A DNA stretch of 64,000 nt from Hordeum vulgare subsp. vulgare (GCF_904849725.1 NC_058524.1:546037763-546101762), one strand, 5' to 3'. Numbered from the stretch's first letter, positions 1 to 9,799 are shown. Notes: generated by a model from the letters alone, not told the origin. Program-made: numbers and translations.

Positions 1-114
1 TAAAGCAAAAAAGATTCCTTCAAAAAATGTAAATATTCTAACACTTATTCGAAATCTAAAAACAGAAACTGTCCTGTTTAGAAAAAAAACAAGCCAAAAA
101 AGAGAAAATACACC

Positions 115-335
115 TTTAGTCCCAGTTGGAGCCACCAATCGAGACTAAATGTGACTTCTTGCGTGGAATTTGGGCCGCCGAAAAGGAGACCTTTAGTCCT
201 GATTGAAGGCTCATACCGGGACTAAAGGTGTGTGCCGATGGGTGAGGTGCGCCACCTTCAGTCTCGGCTGGTGGCTAGAGGCGGAACTAAAGATCCTTTA
301 GTCATGGTTCATGCCTCCAACGTGACTAAAGGTCT
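115..335. repeat. Left subterminal repeats of the CACTA element
   Basis: Several short direct and inverted copies of a TTTAGTCCYRGTTGG / CCGGGACTAAAGGT-type motif lie here (for example near 115-150, 190-232 and 280-332). The same motif family recurs at the right end (9965-10167). Subterminal arrays like this are the known binding platform for CACTA transposases, so the role is inferred from the family. Confidence 0.75.
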
Positions 336-1176
336 ATGGTATATAACCCCCTCGCCTTCGTTTCCCGGTGCCAGCCACCGCCCGGGACACATATGGATCG
401 AACCATCGGCGATTCCAACGAAATCGCCGCCCATGTGCTGCTCCTAACCGCCGATGAGCCCCACGTTGAGCCCTCTGCCTCGTTCCTCCTTCTCGTTTGC
501 ACCTCGCCCTCCTGAGTTTGCCCCCTCGCCTCCGCCCTCGTCGTGGCTACAACATTGCCCGAGTGCGGTGGCGCCATGGCCCTCGTCGTGGCCGCTGAAC
601 TCTGCCCGAGCGCGCGGTTGTGCCATGGCTACTGGCCCATGTCAACCACGTCGGCGGCCCCAACAACTTCTATGTTTCTCCATCAAGTTCATTTTAAAAA
701 CTTCTATGTGTTATTGTTGTTGTTGTTCATCTTAACAACTTATGCATGTATAGCTCCTGGAAAACAAAAAATAGATGTTGAAATCCTTGATTTTTGTGAT
801 ATATTTGGCATTTTTAAACGCTATTTTGGTTATAGCATGCTATAGCACGTTATAACTTATAGCATTTGGAGAAGGGCCGTGCTATTTTAGGTAGCACGCT
901 TTTTTTGTTGTTTCTTATTTGTGATTGCTGCCGAGCGATTTGCTGCTTGGAGTAACAATGACAATGTATTTTTTGCCTATGAGAGCAACAAGTTCAGATG
1001 GCATGATGCCGATCTGACTCCTTGTGTAAGCCAATAGAAATTATAGGTTCTTCCCCACAAAATAGCTTCACCCTGCTCTCTGGCATTATCTTGTATGCAT
1101 GCATGTATGAGTTTGAGAGAATACGTATGTGTGGGAATGCTATCGAAAATATAGGTAGATGTAGGTCAAATCATGA
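336..1176 (+). other. CACTA 5' non-coding region
   Basis: No coding region can be supported here. The two overlapping plus-strand frames (454-735 and 543-845) are proline/serine-rich translations of a GC-rich stretch without recognisable domains. A perfect 14-bp palindrome, TATAGCATGCTATA, sits at 831-844 among further TATAGCA repeats. The stretch lies between the subterminal repeats and the minisatellite that precedes the coding remnant, so it is best read as leader and intron-like sequence of the transposon. Confidence 0.4.
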
Positions 1177-1400
1177 GTCCCCGACGATCGCCGGAGGAGT
1201 CCCCGACGATCGCCGGAGGAGTCCCCGACGATCGCCGGTGAGGGGTCCCCAACGACCGCCCGTCAGGAGTCCTCGACGATCACCAGAGGAGTCCTCGATG
1301 ATCGTCGGTGAGGAGTCCCCGACGATCACTGGAGGAGTCCTCGACGATCGTAGGAGGAGTCCCCGATGATCGCCGATGAGGAGTCCCCGATGATCGTTGG
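1177..1400. repeat. 22-bp GC-rich minisatellite in the CACTA leader
   Basis: About ten copies of a unit with core GTCCCCGACGATCGCCGG repeat head to tail. The first spacings are exactly 22 bp (1177, 1199, 1221); later ones lengthen by an extra GAG. Each unit contains the palindrome CGATCG. Because 22 is not a multiple of three, the translated frames change phase each unit, so the open frames here (plus 1022-1369, minus 1171-1419) are repeat artefacts rather than genes. Confidence 0.85.
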
Positions 1401-1456
1401 TTTTGCTTATTGAATGCATTCTAATTGTTTTATATTTTTTCTGGATTAGTTAAGCT

Positions 1457-3296
1457 ATGGACGGTAGAGAAAGAGACCATGATCAAGAGTATGTCATGTT
1501 CGACGTGATACGCTCCAGAAACAAAGAGAATGAAGAAGCAGATGATGGCTCACAATATCTTAACCCATTCGGTGAGGGAATTGAGGAAGAACAACCAAGA
1601 GACGAAGGGGAACCAGACAATGATGACGAAATAATTTTTATCCAATTAACAAAGTCTGGCGAGGTATATATATTTGGCCTGTGATGATCATTAGATGTAT
1701 TAATTGATTTGTATATATATATTAATGAATCATTCTTCTTTTAGCCCTCCGGATAGAGCAAATCTTCTACAAGTAGTGCAGTATGAGGCGCGGCCAAAAA
1801 GTTGACCAAGGGCATAAAGTACAACATCGACGAGATCACACGAGGTGGCGAACCGATTGCTCCCAAAAAGAATGAGGACAAATTTGTAAGTCAATGCAGA
1901 GTTATTGTCACGGACCAAATCCTGATCTCCATTCAAGAATGGCATAGGACAAAGAAAGATCGAGAAGTTAGTTTTGTGGATGAAAGAGCAATAAATCTGC
2001 TTTGGGATACGCTCATGTTACGTTTGACCCTACCAGAGCATTTCTCAGATGCACAACAGGAGAAAGTCAAGAAGTTTGCTCTTAAGAATATGGCCACACA
2101 ATTTTGCAAATGGAACAAAACGTTATGGGCCGACTCCGGCAAACAAGACAAGACTCCAGAATTCATTAGACCATACGAGAAGGTAAAAGATCACTGGAAC
2201 TTATTTGTGGAGTTCAAGTAATCAGAAACAGCTAAGGATCGGGCAAGGATAAACAATCTAAATGCTCAGAAAAAAAGAGTGGCACCATTCTTTGGGGCCA
2301 AGTGGCTACAAGAGTGGCATGCCCGAGTGGGATGAATGTGAGCAAAAGATGATTGATGCAGGGGTCACTCCAAAAACATTGGATTGGCCCGACAGGTGTA
2401 GGTATTGGTTTTATACGCATGGGGGAAAGTTGGACCCAAAGACAAGGGAGATTCTGGAGCAGGCAAGTCTTAAAGATGCATCTGACGCTTTACTTGCTGC
2501 AATACAAGATGCTCGAATGGGAGTGTTCCAGCCCGACAAAGAGAATGACGAGCTTACACGCGCCCTCAAGAATGTTGAACACCCGGGACAAACACGAGGC
2601 AAATGGGTTGTTCTGTGGGTTGTGGGGTTTAAGAACTGGAACGACTCTTACAAAAGTCATTTGAGAAAGAAGAATAAGGAGGCAACCAAGAGGAGGAGGA
2701 TGCCGACAGGCTTAAAAAGGTAGAACCAAAGAACGCGAAGTTGAAACACAAATTCTTGCGGCTGCATGAGCAAATCGACACACTTAGCCAGCAAAGGGCG
2801 GCTCAACGGCTGGAGGAACTAGATCTAGCATTGGATAGTACCATCCCATTGATGCCGAAAAGCTGCATGGGTTCCACGGGGGTCGTGGCCGACGATGCAC
2901 TGCTGGCTCGCTACCCCGTGGATGAAATCACAGGGTCAAAAAGTTGTGAGATACACATGAAACTCAAGAACATATCCATGAAGGTAGCATTCGGCTGTGC
3001 TTTACCAAATCCCCCTGATGCAACCTTCCATTTCAATCTGATCCCAGCTGGCTATGATCGTGTCAGAGTGGATGAAGTGATGCCGGCATGTGACTCACTA
3101 GAGCTTGAATGTCCTGGAGGTGAAGGCCAGCAGACACTACGAGAAGTCTTACATGGTCTCTACTTATGGAGAAAGGATTGCATCATGTTTCCAAGGCCAC
3201 CCACTCCTCCTCCAAGTTCACCGTGTCAGCTGACTCCACCCCACCCCGACATGGAGCGCATCGCTAGTCCCCCATCGCGTCAGCCATCTCCACCCC
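1457..3296 (+). pseudogene. CACTA second ORF, N-terminal part (transposase_24 / DUF8039-like), broken
   Basis: This is a degenerate, intron-containing plant transposon ORF. An acidic N-terminal exon starts at ATG 1457, and a likely donor at about 1663 (GAG|gtatata) leads to an acceptor near 1744. The section at 1802-2221 (the ...EWHRTKKDREVSFVDERA... region) and the HHSLGPSGYKSGMPEWDECE segment (from about 2280) resemble the plant Ptta/En/Spm transposase family (PF03004). The segment CEIHMKLKNISMKVAFGCAL, with a following PAGYDRV and LYLWRK (about 2950-3190), matches the DUF8039 type of domain found in these ORFs. Frame changes at about 2220-2260 and 2720 break it. A proline-rich linker (PPTPPPSSP) follows and is cut by the LTR element at 3297; the frame resumes at 7883. 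The role in transposition of this ORF class is not established. Confidence 0.7.
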
Positions 3297-3908
3297 TGAC
3301 GGGGATATAGCCCTAGGGTAGGGTCATAAGTCTGACCAATACGTCCTACCCAAGGGCACCTCATTATTAGTTTAAGGACTACAAGGGAAATTCCTACTGT
3401 ATCGTGACAACATCTAATCCACTCGGTACGGATCCACTCAGACAAGTACATTCCATCCACTCGGATGACAGTCAACCACTCGGTCGTATGACTCACTCGG
3501 TCATGCAAATACCAACAGTCGGCAAGACATCTGTAGTGGGCTGACATTATGGCATCAATGCCCCATCTTGTAACATAAGAGGTGAGGAGGTGGCACACTC
3601 TATATAAGCGACCCCCTCCACATAGCTAGGGACATCATCTTCTTCTTCTCCTCCTGCGGGCTCATTCCTTCCCTGGAGCTCTGGCTCTCTCTATACCATG
3701 TAACTCATGTCCATGATAGATAAAACAAAGCCTCTCCGGAGCACGAGACGTAGGGTTGTTATCTCCACTTTGAGAGGCCCGAACTCACTAAAACCACCGT
3801 GTCACCCATGTGCATCTTGATAGATCATGCTCCGTTATCTTACCCCTTTTCTACTGTCGGAATCGAGGTTCTTACCCCCTTTCTACTGTCGGAATCGATA
3901 CCACGACA
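3297..3908 (+). repeat. 5' LTR of the non-autonomous element
   Basis: The LTR is 612 bp, TG...CA, with a TATA box (CTCTATATAAGC) at about 3598-3609 and a 28-bp tandem duplication (CTTACCCC...GGAATCGA) close to its end at about 3838-3900. The heptamer CACTCGG occurs four times, plus one CACTCAG variant, within about 3419-3500 upstream of the TATA box. The same heptamer dominates the internal repeats. Confidence 0.92.
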
Positions 3909-3910
3909 GT

Positions 3911-3928
3911 TGGCACCCACCGTGGGGC
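3911..3928 (+). other. Primer binding site, tRNA-Lys(CTT) type
   Basis: TGGCACCCACCGTGGGGC lies 2 nt after the 5' LTR. It matches the complement of the 3' end of plant tRNA-Lys (…GCCCCACGGTGGGCG-CCA) at 17 of 18 positions. The same site, with at most one change, follows the LTRs of both Tat Gypsy elements in this window (16083-16100 and 44078-44095, minus). Confidence 0.85.
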
Positions 3929-3998
3929 ATGGCGTCTATCGAGCCATGATGCATATGGTTATTTCTTCAACCACCGGCGTCATCCGCCTCATGGTTGT

Positions 3999-4298
3999 CA
4001 TGCGCGGCCACCGGCGTCCTTCGCCTTATGGTCGTCGTGCGCAGCCACCGACGTACGCTGCCTCATCATTGTCGTGCGCGGTCACCGGCGTCCTCCGCCT
4101 CGGTCATGGTGTGTGGCCACCGGCATCGTCCCGATCATGGTTGTCATGCGCGGCCACCAGCGTCCTTCGCCTTATGGTCGTCGTGCGCAGCCAACGACGT
4201 ACGCTGCCTCATCGTTGTCGTGCGCGGTCACCGGCGTCCTCCGCCTGGGTCATCGTGTGCGGCCACCGGCATCGTCCCGATCATGGTCGTCACGCGCG
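3999..4298. repeat. 146-bp tandem duplication
   Basis: Two complete 146-bp units (3999-4144 and 4145-4290) and partial flanking copies share the core GCGCGGCCACCRGCGTCC. Internally each unit is made of smaller variants of the same GC-rich GCGCRGYCACCGGCGTCC phrase. The translated frames over it (three overlapping plus-strand frames, 3799-4669) are repeat-driven and show no domain. Confidence 0.85.
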
Positions 4299-4867
4299 GC
4301 CACCAGCGTCCTCCGCCTCATCGTCATCACACGCGACCGCCGGCGTCGTCCGCTTCATTGTTGTTACCTTCGGCTTCATCTGCAAAGCCTTCGCCGAAGG
4401 CCCACACACGTACGGCTGCTAAAGCTCGTCCAGGTCCCTTAGGAGACAGTGCACGACGACTGGCTGTCTGCGCTCGGCCTGGCTCCGCGGGCGTCGAAGC
4501 GCCGCTCCGACCGGCGGGCAGCTCCAGCTCGCCGAGCAGTGAAATGCGGCTACCAGTGCTCGCGTTGGCCTCGCCATTGGCTGCGCCGTCCTGCGTTTGG
4601 GCTACGGCCAGCCGCTCGTCTACCTCGTCGGCACCACCTAGCTGCCGACTGATTCCGTTCAAGACGTGAGGCAATTCCTTCAATGCTCTACACGTGGGAG
4701 CCACTACTTGATTACGTGCATGCAGGAGTCAGCGCAAAAGCCAGGAAGGGCCACGCCTCCACGCGGGCAACGGTTTCTTTCCCGCTGGCTGCTGGACATG
4801 GCCATTTTTTCCTCTAAACCATGCAAGAAATTATTTCAGATGAATTTTGCATACAGATGACCAACAT
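4299..4867. other. Internal non-coding region of the non-autonomous element
   Basis: This is a GC-rich unique stretch between the 146-bp repeats and the CACTCGG array. A minus-strand frame at 4327-4704 (125 aa) and plus-strand frames over the same bases exist, but I recognise no domain in either. It could be a captured host fragment or leader sequence; the sequence alone does not decide. Confidence 0.35.
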
Positions 4868-5460
4868 GCAGTGACTCGGTCGCTCTACATGCTGTCGCTC
4901 GGTCGGACGCGTCGTCGTCACTCGGCCGCTCTGCGCACTGTCGCTCAGTCGGACACGCATCGTCCGCACTCGGCCACCCCACGCGTCGTCACTCCGTCGG
5001 ACGCGTCGTCATCACTCGGCCGCCCTGCATGCCGTCACGCACTCGGACGCGTCGTGAGCACTCGGTCGCCCAGCGCGCCACCCCTTAGTCGGATGTCTCG
5101 TAATCACTCGGCCGCCCTGCATGCTGTCACTTAGTTGGACGCGTCGTCAGCGCTCAGCCGCCCTGCGCGCCGTCCCTCACTCGGCTCCGCGTGCCGCAAC
5201 TCGATTGGACGCCCTTTTGTCACTCGGCAGCTCCGCGTGCCACCACTCGATTGGACGCTCTTTCGTCACTCGACAGCTTCGCGTGTCGTCACTCGGCTGG
5301 AGGCTCCTTCGTCACCTGGTTGCTCTGCGCGTCGTCACTCGGCCGCCCCGCGTGTCGCCACTCAGCTAGATGCGTCTTCATCGCTTGACCGCCCAACACG
5401 TCGCCACTCAGTCGGACGTGTCTACTTCGCTCGGCCGCCCCGTGCGTCGTGAGGCAGCTA
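4868..5460. repeat. Degenerate CACTCGG-rich tandem array
   Basis: Phrases of the form CACTCGGCCGCCCTGCGCGT and CACTCGGTCGGACGCGTCGT alternate at loosely regular spacing of roughly 45-57 bp. The array overlaps several arginine/serine/histidine-rich open frames that are translations of the repeat. The heptamer is shared with the LTR upstream region and with each 69-bp unit at 6078-6790. Confidence 0.75.
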
Positions 5461-6077
5461 AGTGATTTTTTCACAGACTACATTCTATTAAATAATCATT
5501 ACCGAGTGTCGAGGAAGTCCCACATGACGTTCACTCGGAGGCCACGCCACTGCGTACCTCTGCACTCGGTTGTTTATTTTATGTGGGAACACTTCACTTC
5601 CGCTTCGTTTGGGTCCTGTACTCAAATGAGTTCAGCCGGATCCTTCACTCTTTTAGACTCTTGCTGGTTCCGAACCAACAATCACGTGGCACACCCAGCG
5701 GGTGTCTATGGGTGCAATTTACATGAACTATTTCAGAAAAGATCATATTACTTTGATAAATTTTTATGCTGGCTTGTGCTATTTTTCATACACAGGTTAC
5801 TCGATGCATCCGTGTGCCATCCTCGTCGCTGCTCAGGCTCAGTCGCCGCAACGATCATTCATGCGTTTTCACGTGTTCGGAAGCCCTTTCAATGACGTAG
5901 TGGACACGGCCGCCCCGCGGGCCGTCAGTGGGTCGGACGCCTCCTCGACATACATCACTTGGCCGCCCCGCGCGTTGCCACTCAACCAGAATCGTCTACC
6001 TCACTCGGATGCCATGCGCATCGCCACTCCGTGTGGCACGTCTTCATCATTCGGCTGCCCCGCGCGCCACCGCTCAG
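5461..6077. other. Internal region between the two repeat arrays
   Basis: This is less repetitive sequence with scattered CACTCGG motifs (for example near 5533, 5563 and 6002). The plus frames 5449-5895 and 5702-6082 have no recognisable domain. No gag or pol signature is present. Confidence 0.4.
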
Positions 6078-6790
6078 CTTAGCTGCGACTCCGTATCGCC
6101 TAAGTTAAAAACAACTCCAAGTGCGGACATGCTCCACACTCGGGGGCTTAGCTACGACTCTGTATCGCCTAAGTTAAAAACAACTCCGAGTGCGGACATG
6201 CTCCACACTCGGGGACTTAGCTGCGACTCCGTATCGCCTAAGTTAAAAACAACTCCGAGTGCGGACATGCTCCACACTCGGGGACTTAGCTGCGACTCCG
6301 TATCGCCTAAGTTAAAAACAACTCCGAGTGCGGACATGCTCCACACTCGGGGGCTTAGCTGCGACTCCGTATCGCCTAAGTTAAAAACAACTCTGAGTGC
6401 GGACATGCTCCACACTTGGGGACTTAGCTGCGACTCCGTATCGCCTAAGTTAAAAACAACTCCGAGTGCGGACACGCTCCACACTCGGGGGCTTAGCTGC
6501 GACTCCGTATCGCCTAAGTTAAAAACAACTCCGAGTGCGGACATGCTCCACATTCGAGGACTTAGCTGCGACTCCGTATCGCCTAAGTTAAAAACAACTC
6601 CGAGTGCGGACATGCTCCACACTCGGGGGCTTAGCTGCGACTCCGTATCGCCTAAGTTAAAAGCAACTCCGAGTGCGGACATGCTCCACACTCGGGGACT
6701 TAGCTGCGACTCTGTATCGCCTAAGTTAAAAACAACTCCGAGTGTGGACATGCTCCACACTTGAGGACTTAGTTGCGACTCCGTATCGCC
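6078..6790. repeat. 69-bp tandem repeat, ten full units plus a partial
   Basis: The unit starts CTTAGCTGCGACTCCGTATC and ends CCACACTCGGGG; copies begin every 69 bp from 6078 to 6768. Copies differ by only a few substitutions. Each unit carries an inverted repeat CCGAGTG...CACTCGG able to fold into a hairpin. Because 69 is a multiple of 3 and the unit has no stop in one frame on each strand, long open frames run through on both strands (plus 5928-6764; minus 6152-6760) with a 23-residue period. These are most simply repeat artefacts. Confidence 0.93.
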
Positions 6791-6910
6791 TCTCCACTCT
6801 TAGAGACTTGACTTTGATCTAGAAATCATATAATGCAGATACAACAAACATTCAACATGACGAGCTTTGGATGACTTAAACCCTCTGCCGGACTCATCTA
6901 GTCCGACAGA

Positions 6911-6955
6911 GGCTCGGGGACTACACCCAGTGGGTGCACTTAGCGTGCCCCCACT
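6911..6955 (+). other. Twin-hairpin motif near the 3' end of the non-autonomous element
   Basis: The core CACCCAGTGGGTG (6924-6936) overlaps a second possible stem, AGTGGGTGCAC paired with GTGCCCCCACT (6929-6955, one mismatch). The two pairings exclude each other. The reverse complement of nearly the same block occurs twice inside the antisense-gene intron of the inner Tat element (36055-36105 and 36165-36215). That element is on the minus strand, so the motif has the same orientation relative to both elements. Confidence 0.6.
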
Positions 6956-7270
6956 AGAAGAGAAAAACAAAAAAGAAACATTCTCCTTGGCCACGTCCAC
7001 CAACAACATCCAAGTTCAACAGATTCAACAGATTCCAACCGACTACCAGCAGTCAGTCAGTGTCTCAAGATCCTGTTGGTCACTCGGATCTACTTCAATT
7101 CTTAAGTTCACTCGGATGTACTACTCAGTGGAATCGATCAGGGAGAATGATGAAGACTTCAATCAACGCATAATTTTGCAAGGCTCTGAAGCACGTTCAA
7201 GTTCGGTCTGCTGCTACAAGATTTACATCGACACCTTCACCACTCGGACCCTGATCCATTCGAGGGCTAA

Positions 7271-7882
7271 TGACGGGGATATAGCCCTAGGGTAGGGTCA
7301 TAGGTCTGACCAATACGTCCTACCCAAGGGCACCTCATTATTAGTTTAAGGACTACAAGGGAAATTCCTACTGTATCGTGACAACATCTAATCCACTCGG
7401 TACGGATCCACTCAGACAAGTACATTCCATCCACTCGGATGACAGTCAACCACTCGGCCGTATGACTCACTCGGTCATGCAAATACCAACAGTCGGCAAG
7501 ACATCTGTAGTGGGCTGACATTATGGCATCAATGCCCCATCTTGTAACATAAGAGGTGAGGAGGTGGCACACTCTATATAAGCCACCCCCTCCACATAGC
7601 TAGGGACATCATCTTCTTCTTCTCCCCCTGCGGGCTCATTCCTTCCCTGGAGCTCTGGCTCTCTCTATACCATGTAACTCATGTCCATGATAGATAAAAC
7701 AAAGCCTCTCCGGAGCACGAGACGTAGGGTTGTTATCTCCACTTTGAGAGGCCCGAACTCACTAAAACCACCGTGTCACCCATGTGCATCTTGATAGATC
7801 ATGCTCCGTTATCTTACCCCCTTTCTACTGTCGGAATCGAGGTTCTTACCCCCTTTCTACTGTCGGAATCGATACCACGACA
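7271..7882 (+). repeat. 3' LTR of the non-autonomous element
   Basis: This 612-bp copy is identical to 3297-3908 except for about five substitutions. It starts TGACGGGG directly after TTCGAGGGCTAA, a weak purine-tract candidate, and ends CACGACA at 7882, followed by the target duplication ACCCC. Confidence 0.92.
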
Positions 7883-9560
7883 ACCCCATCCCGACACGGA
7901 GCACAACGCGAGTCCGCCACCGCGTCAGCCGACTCCACCCCGACACCACGAGACGGAGCCCACCATGAATCCCTCGCCACTTCGACTTCTAGAGCATCAA
8001 CGGACTACAAAGCAGAAGAGAGCACCAAGGAAGAACCCCCCTCCTACCAAAAAGAAGTTGGCTTATGAGATGACCGAGGAGGAAATCAACGCCCAAACGA
8101 CATCTGAATTGAAGGCCCATTTTGGACTGAAACCGCCCCCACCGCCAAAGGAGATAGTACCTCTGAAAACCGTACATTGTGTTTTGGAGAATCTTGCTAA
8201 ACCGCCTCCGGAGAGAATGCGATCAGACTATGAACGCTCAATTAGCAATTCATATCATCCACAACAAAAAATATGTCAAGCGGTAGTAAGAAAAGCGGGA
8301 AAAGTGTTCCCCAGCTAGGAGAACAGGCAGTGCAATCGATCCCGCCGCTCAAGGTGAGTACCAAAGTAACTGACGCTGCTGTTAGAGAGATGGCTAGAGA
8401 GGCCAGTGTCATTGTTGAATAACTCCTAGGCACCGAGGAAATGCCAGGGTGGAATTGGAGGCACTAGCATGGAAATATGTTGTCGGGAACCTCTGTTCGG
8501 GCCTGAGGAGGTACCGCTTCTACCAACACAAATGTACAAATTGCATAACTGGTACCTAAGGGAAATAAAAGTCGGGTGACACAGCCTCATGGTGAAAGTC
8601 AAGCCAGAGCATTTCTTCCATGAAAAATATTTGTGGATTGAGTTTCCAGAATAGTTTCAGTTATTCAATCAAGACACACTCGATGAAACAGAGGAGAACT
8701 TGTATAAATTATTGAAGGTACTAAATACCCAACCAGAAATACTATTTCCTTACAACTTTAGGTGATTATTACTGTCTTGTACTATAAGTTCTATTTTGCT
8801 TACTCGATGTTAAGTGCACATAATACTTGATTAATTATGCATGCCCGCTTATACAACGCAGGTTCCAGAGAATCCTTCTAATCATTAGTGTTGACGAGGG
8901 AAAAGTTGAAGTACTGGACTCACTAAATAAAAACCCTGAAGAGTACAAGAACCCGAAATTGATGCTCGACAGGTAATTTCAATCATTATCGCACTATGTC
9001 GGTCTGCTTAGTTTATTTCCTGATATCAAGCAATCAATGACTCCTTTATTCTTTTTGTTTGTCGGGTAGGGTTTTGACACGGTTCACCTAAGAGATTGTC
9101 GGTAAATGGAAAAAGGAGCTGACATGGAAATGACCCAGGGTAATTAAGTAGTACTAGCTAGGTGCGTGCACCTCTTTATTTCTAGTTTCAATACAATTAT
9201 CATGCTTGATTATTATCTGACTGAATTTTATTCTCGTAAAGTGGTGCATGCAGCAGGAATAGGGGACTAATCTATGTTCATACTATGTTTGCGAGGACAT
9301 TCGCTTTATGACCAAACGGCGCACAAATAAAAGACATCTTTGGATACGTAAACACTATTCACATTTTTTATCATGATCTAATATACATACACACAACTTA
9401 TATATTCATATTGGTCTCCTTCTTTAAAGATGACGTAGATGCGGGATAGCCTCCTAGCAAAGGACCGCATATGAGCACTTTAAGAGGAAATGGCGGGATT
9501 TTTTACTTGAGCAGGTCACATCTTCAAACGGAGAATACCACTACAACTAATGACTGCATG
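7883..9560 (+). pseudogene. CACTA second ORF, C-terminal part with C48/Ulp1-protease-like remnant
   Basis: The proline-rich linker resumes after the LTR insertion and leads into a lysine-rich segment (LAYEMTEEEINAQTTSELKA, about 8056-8115). Past 8316 the frame is broken. Conceptual pieces still read as the usual C-terminal part of this ORF class: a WNWRHWHGNML-like piece near 8450, an SVDEGKVEVLDSLNKNPEEY-like piece at about 8887-8945 (the Ulp1/C48 cysteine-protease fold region), and near 9255-9535 pieces resembling the GTNLCGYYVCE and EEMAGFF motifs. The catalytic triad cannot be assembled, so the protease is dead. Introns are suggested by GT...AG borders near 8970-9070. Confidence 0.6.
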
Positions 9561-9605
9561 TAATGATCTGTAAGTTATAGGAGAAATTTTATATACCAAA
9601 TTGTG

Positions 9606-9643
<38 letters not shown>
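9606..9643. repeat. (TA)n(TG)n microsatellite
   Basis: A short TATATATA run passes into about 13 TG dinucleotides. It is followed by a small direct duplication of a GAGAAATTCTATGATATATG phrase (about 9650-9700). Confidence 0.9.
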
Positions 9644-9799
9644 GTCGTATGAGAAATTCTATGATATATGATTGGTCCTACGAGAAATTCTATGATATAT
9701 GCATAACGTGTACAATATGTAGTAGCGTAAAATATGTTTGAAATGAAAAATAATTAAATGGAAAAGACAAAATGAAAATAAATAATAAACAATAAGTTG

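Larger units (their letters stand above)
3297..7882 (+). mobile_element. Non-autonomous LTR retrotransposon, young, with tRNA-Lys primer site
   Basis: Two 612-bp direct repeats (3297-3908 and 7271-7882), both starting TGACGGGG and ending CACGACA, flank 3362 bp of internal sequence. A 5-bp target duplication, ACCCC, is present at 3292-3296 and 7883-7887, so the boundaries are exact. I count five substitutions between the LTRs (four transitions, one transversion), about 0.8%. No gag, protease, RT or integrase motif is visible. The interior is instead tandem repeats (3999-4298, 4868-5460, 6078-6790). It must have been mobilised in trans. Its primer site and a hairpin motif at 6911-6955 link it to Tat-clade Gypsy elements like those further right. 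It splits the CACTA ORF in its proline-rich linker. Confidence 0.92.

Noticed and set aside
831..844. 14-bp perfect palindrome as a possible operator
   Set aside because: It stands in AT-rich CACTA leader sequence among other TATAGCA repeats; one palindrome in 64 kb is not evidence of regulation.
1177..1400. Regular short repeats that might suggest a CRISPR array
   Set aside because: There are no unique spacers of constant length, the units are directly contiguous, and the window is plant nuclear DNA.
3799..4669. Three overlapping plus-strand frames of 207-224 codons
   Set aside because: They lie over the 146-bp tandem duplication and a GC-rich stretch, have no domain, and overlap each other in different frames.
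4327..4704. Minus-strand frame of 125 codons in the non-autonomous element
   Set aside because: It has an alanine/glycine/arginine-rich composition from GC-rich sequence and no recognised domain or start context. It was kept only as part of the non-coding description.
4847..5452. Arginine/serine/histidine-rich frames
   Set aside because: They are translations of the degenerate CACTCGG array in several frames at once, with no conserved motif.
6152..6760. Long minus-strand open frame of 202 codons with a 23-residue period
   Set aside because: It is the reverse reading of the 69-bp tandem array. The unit length is divisible by three and lacks a stop in that frame, so openness is automatic.
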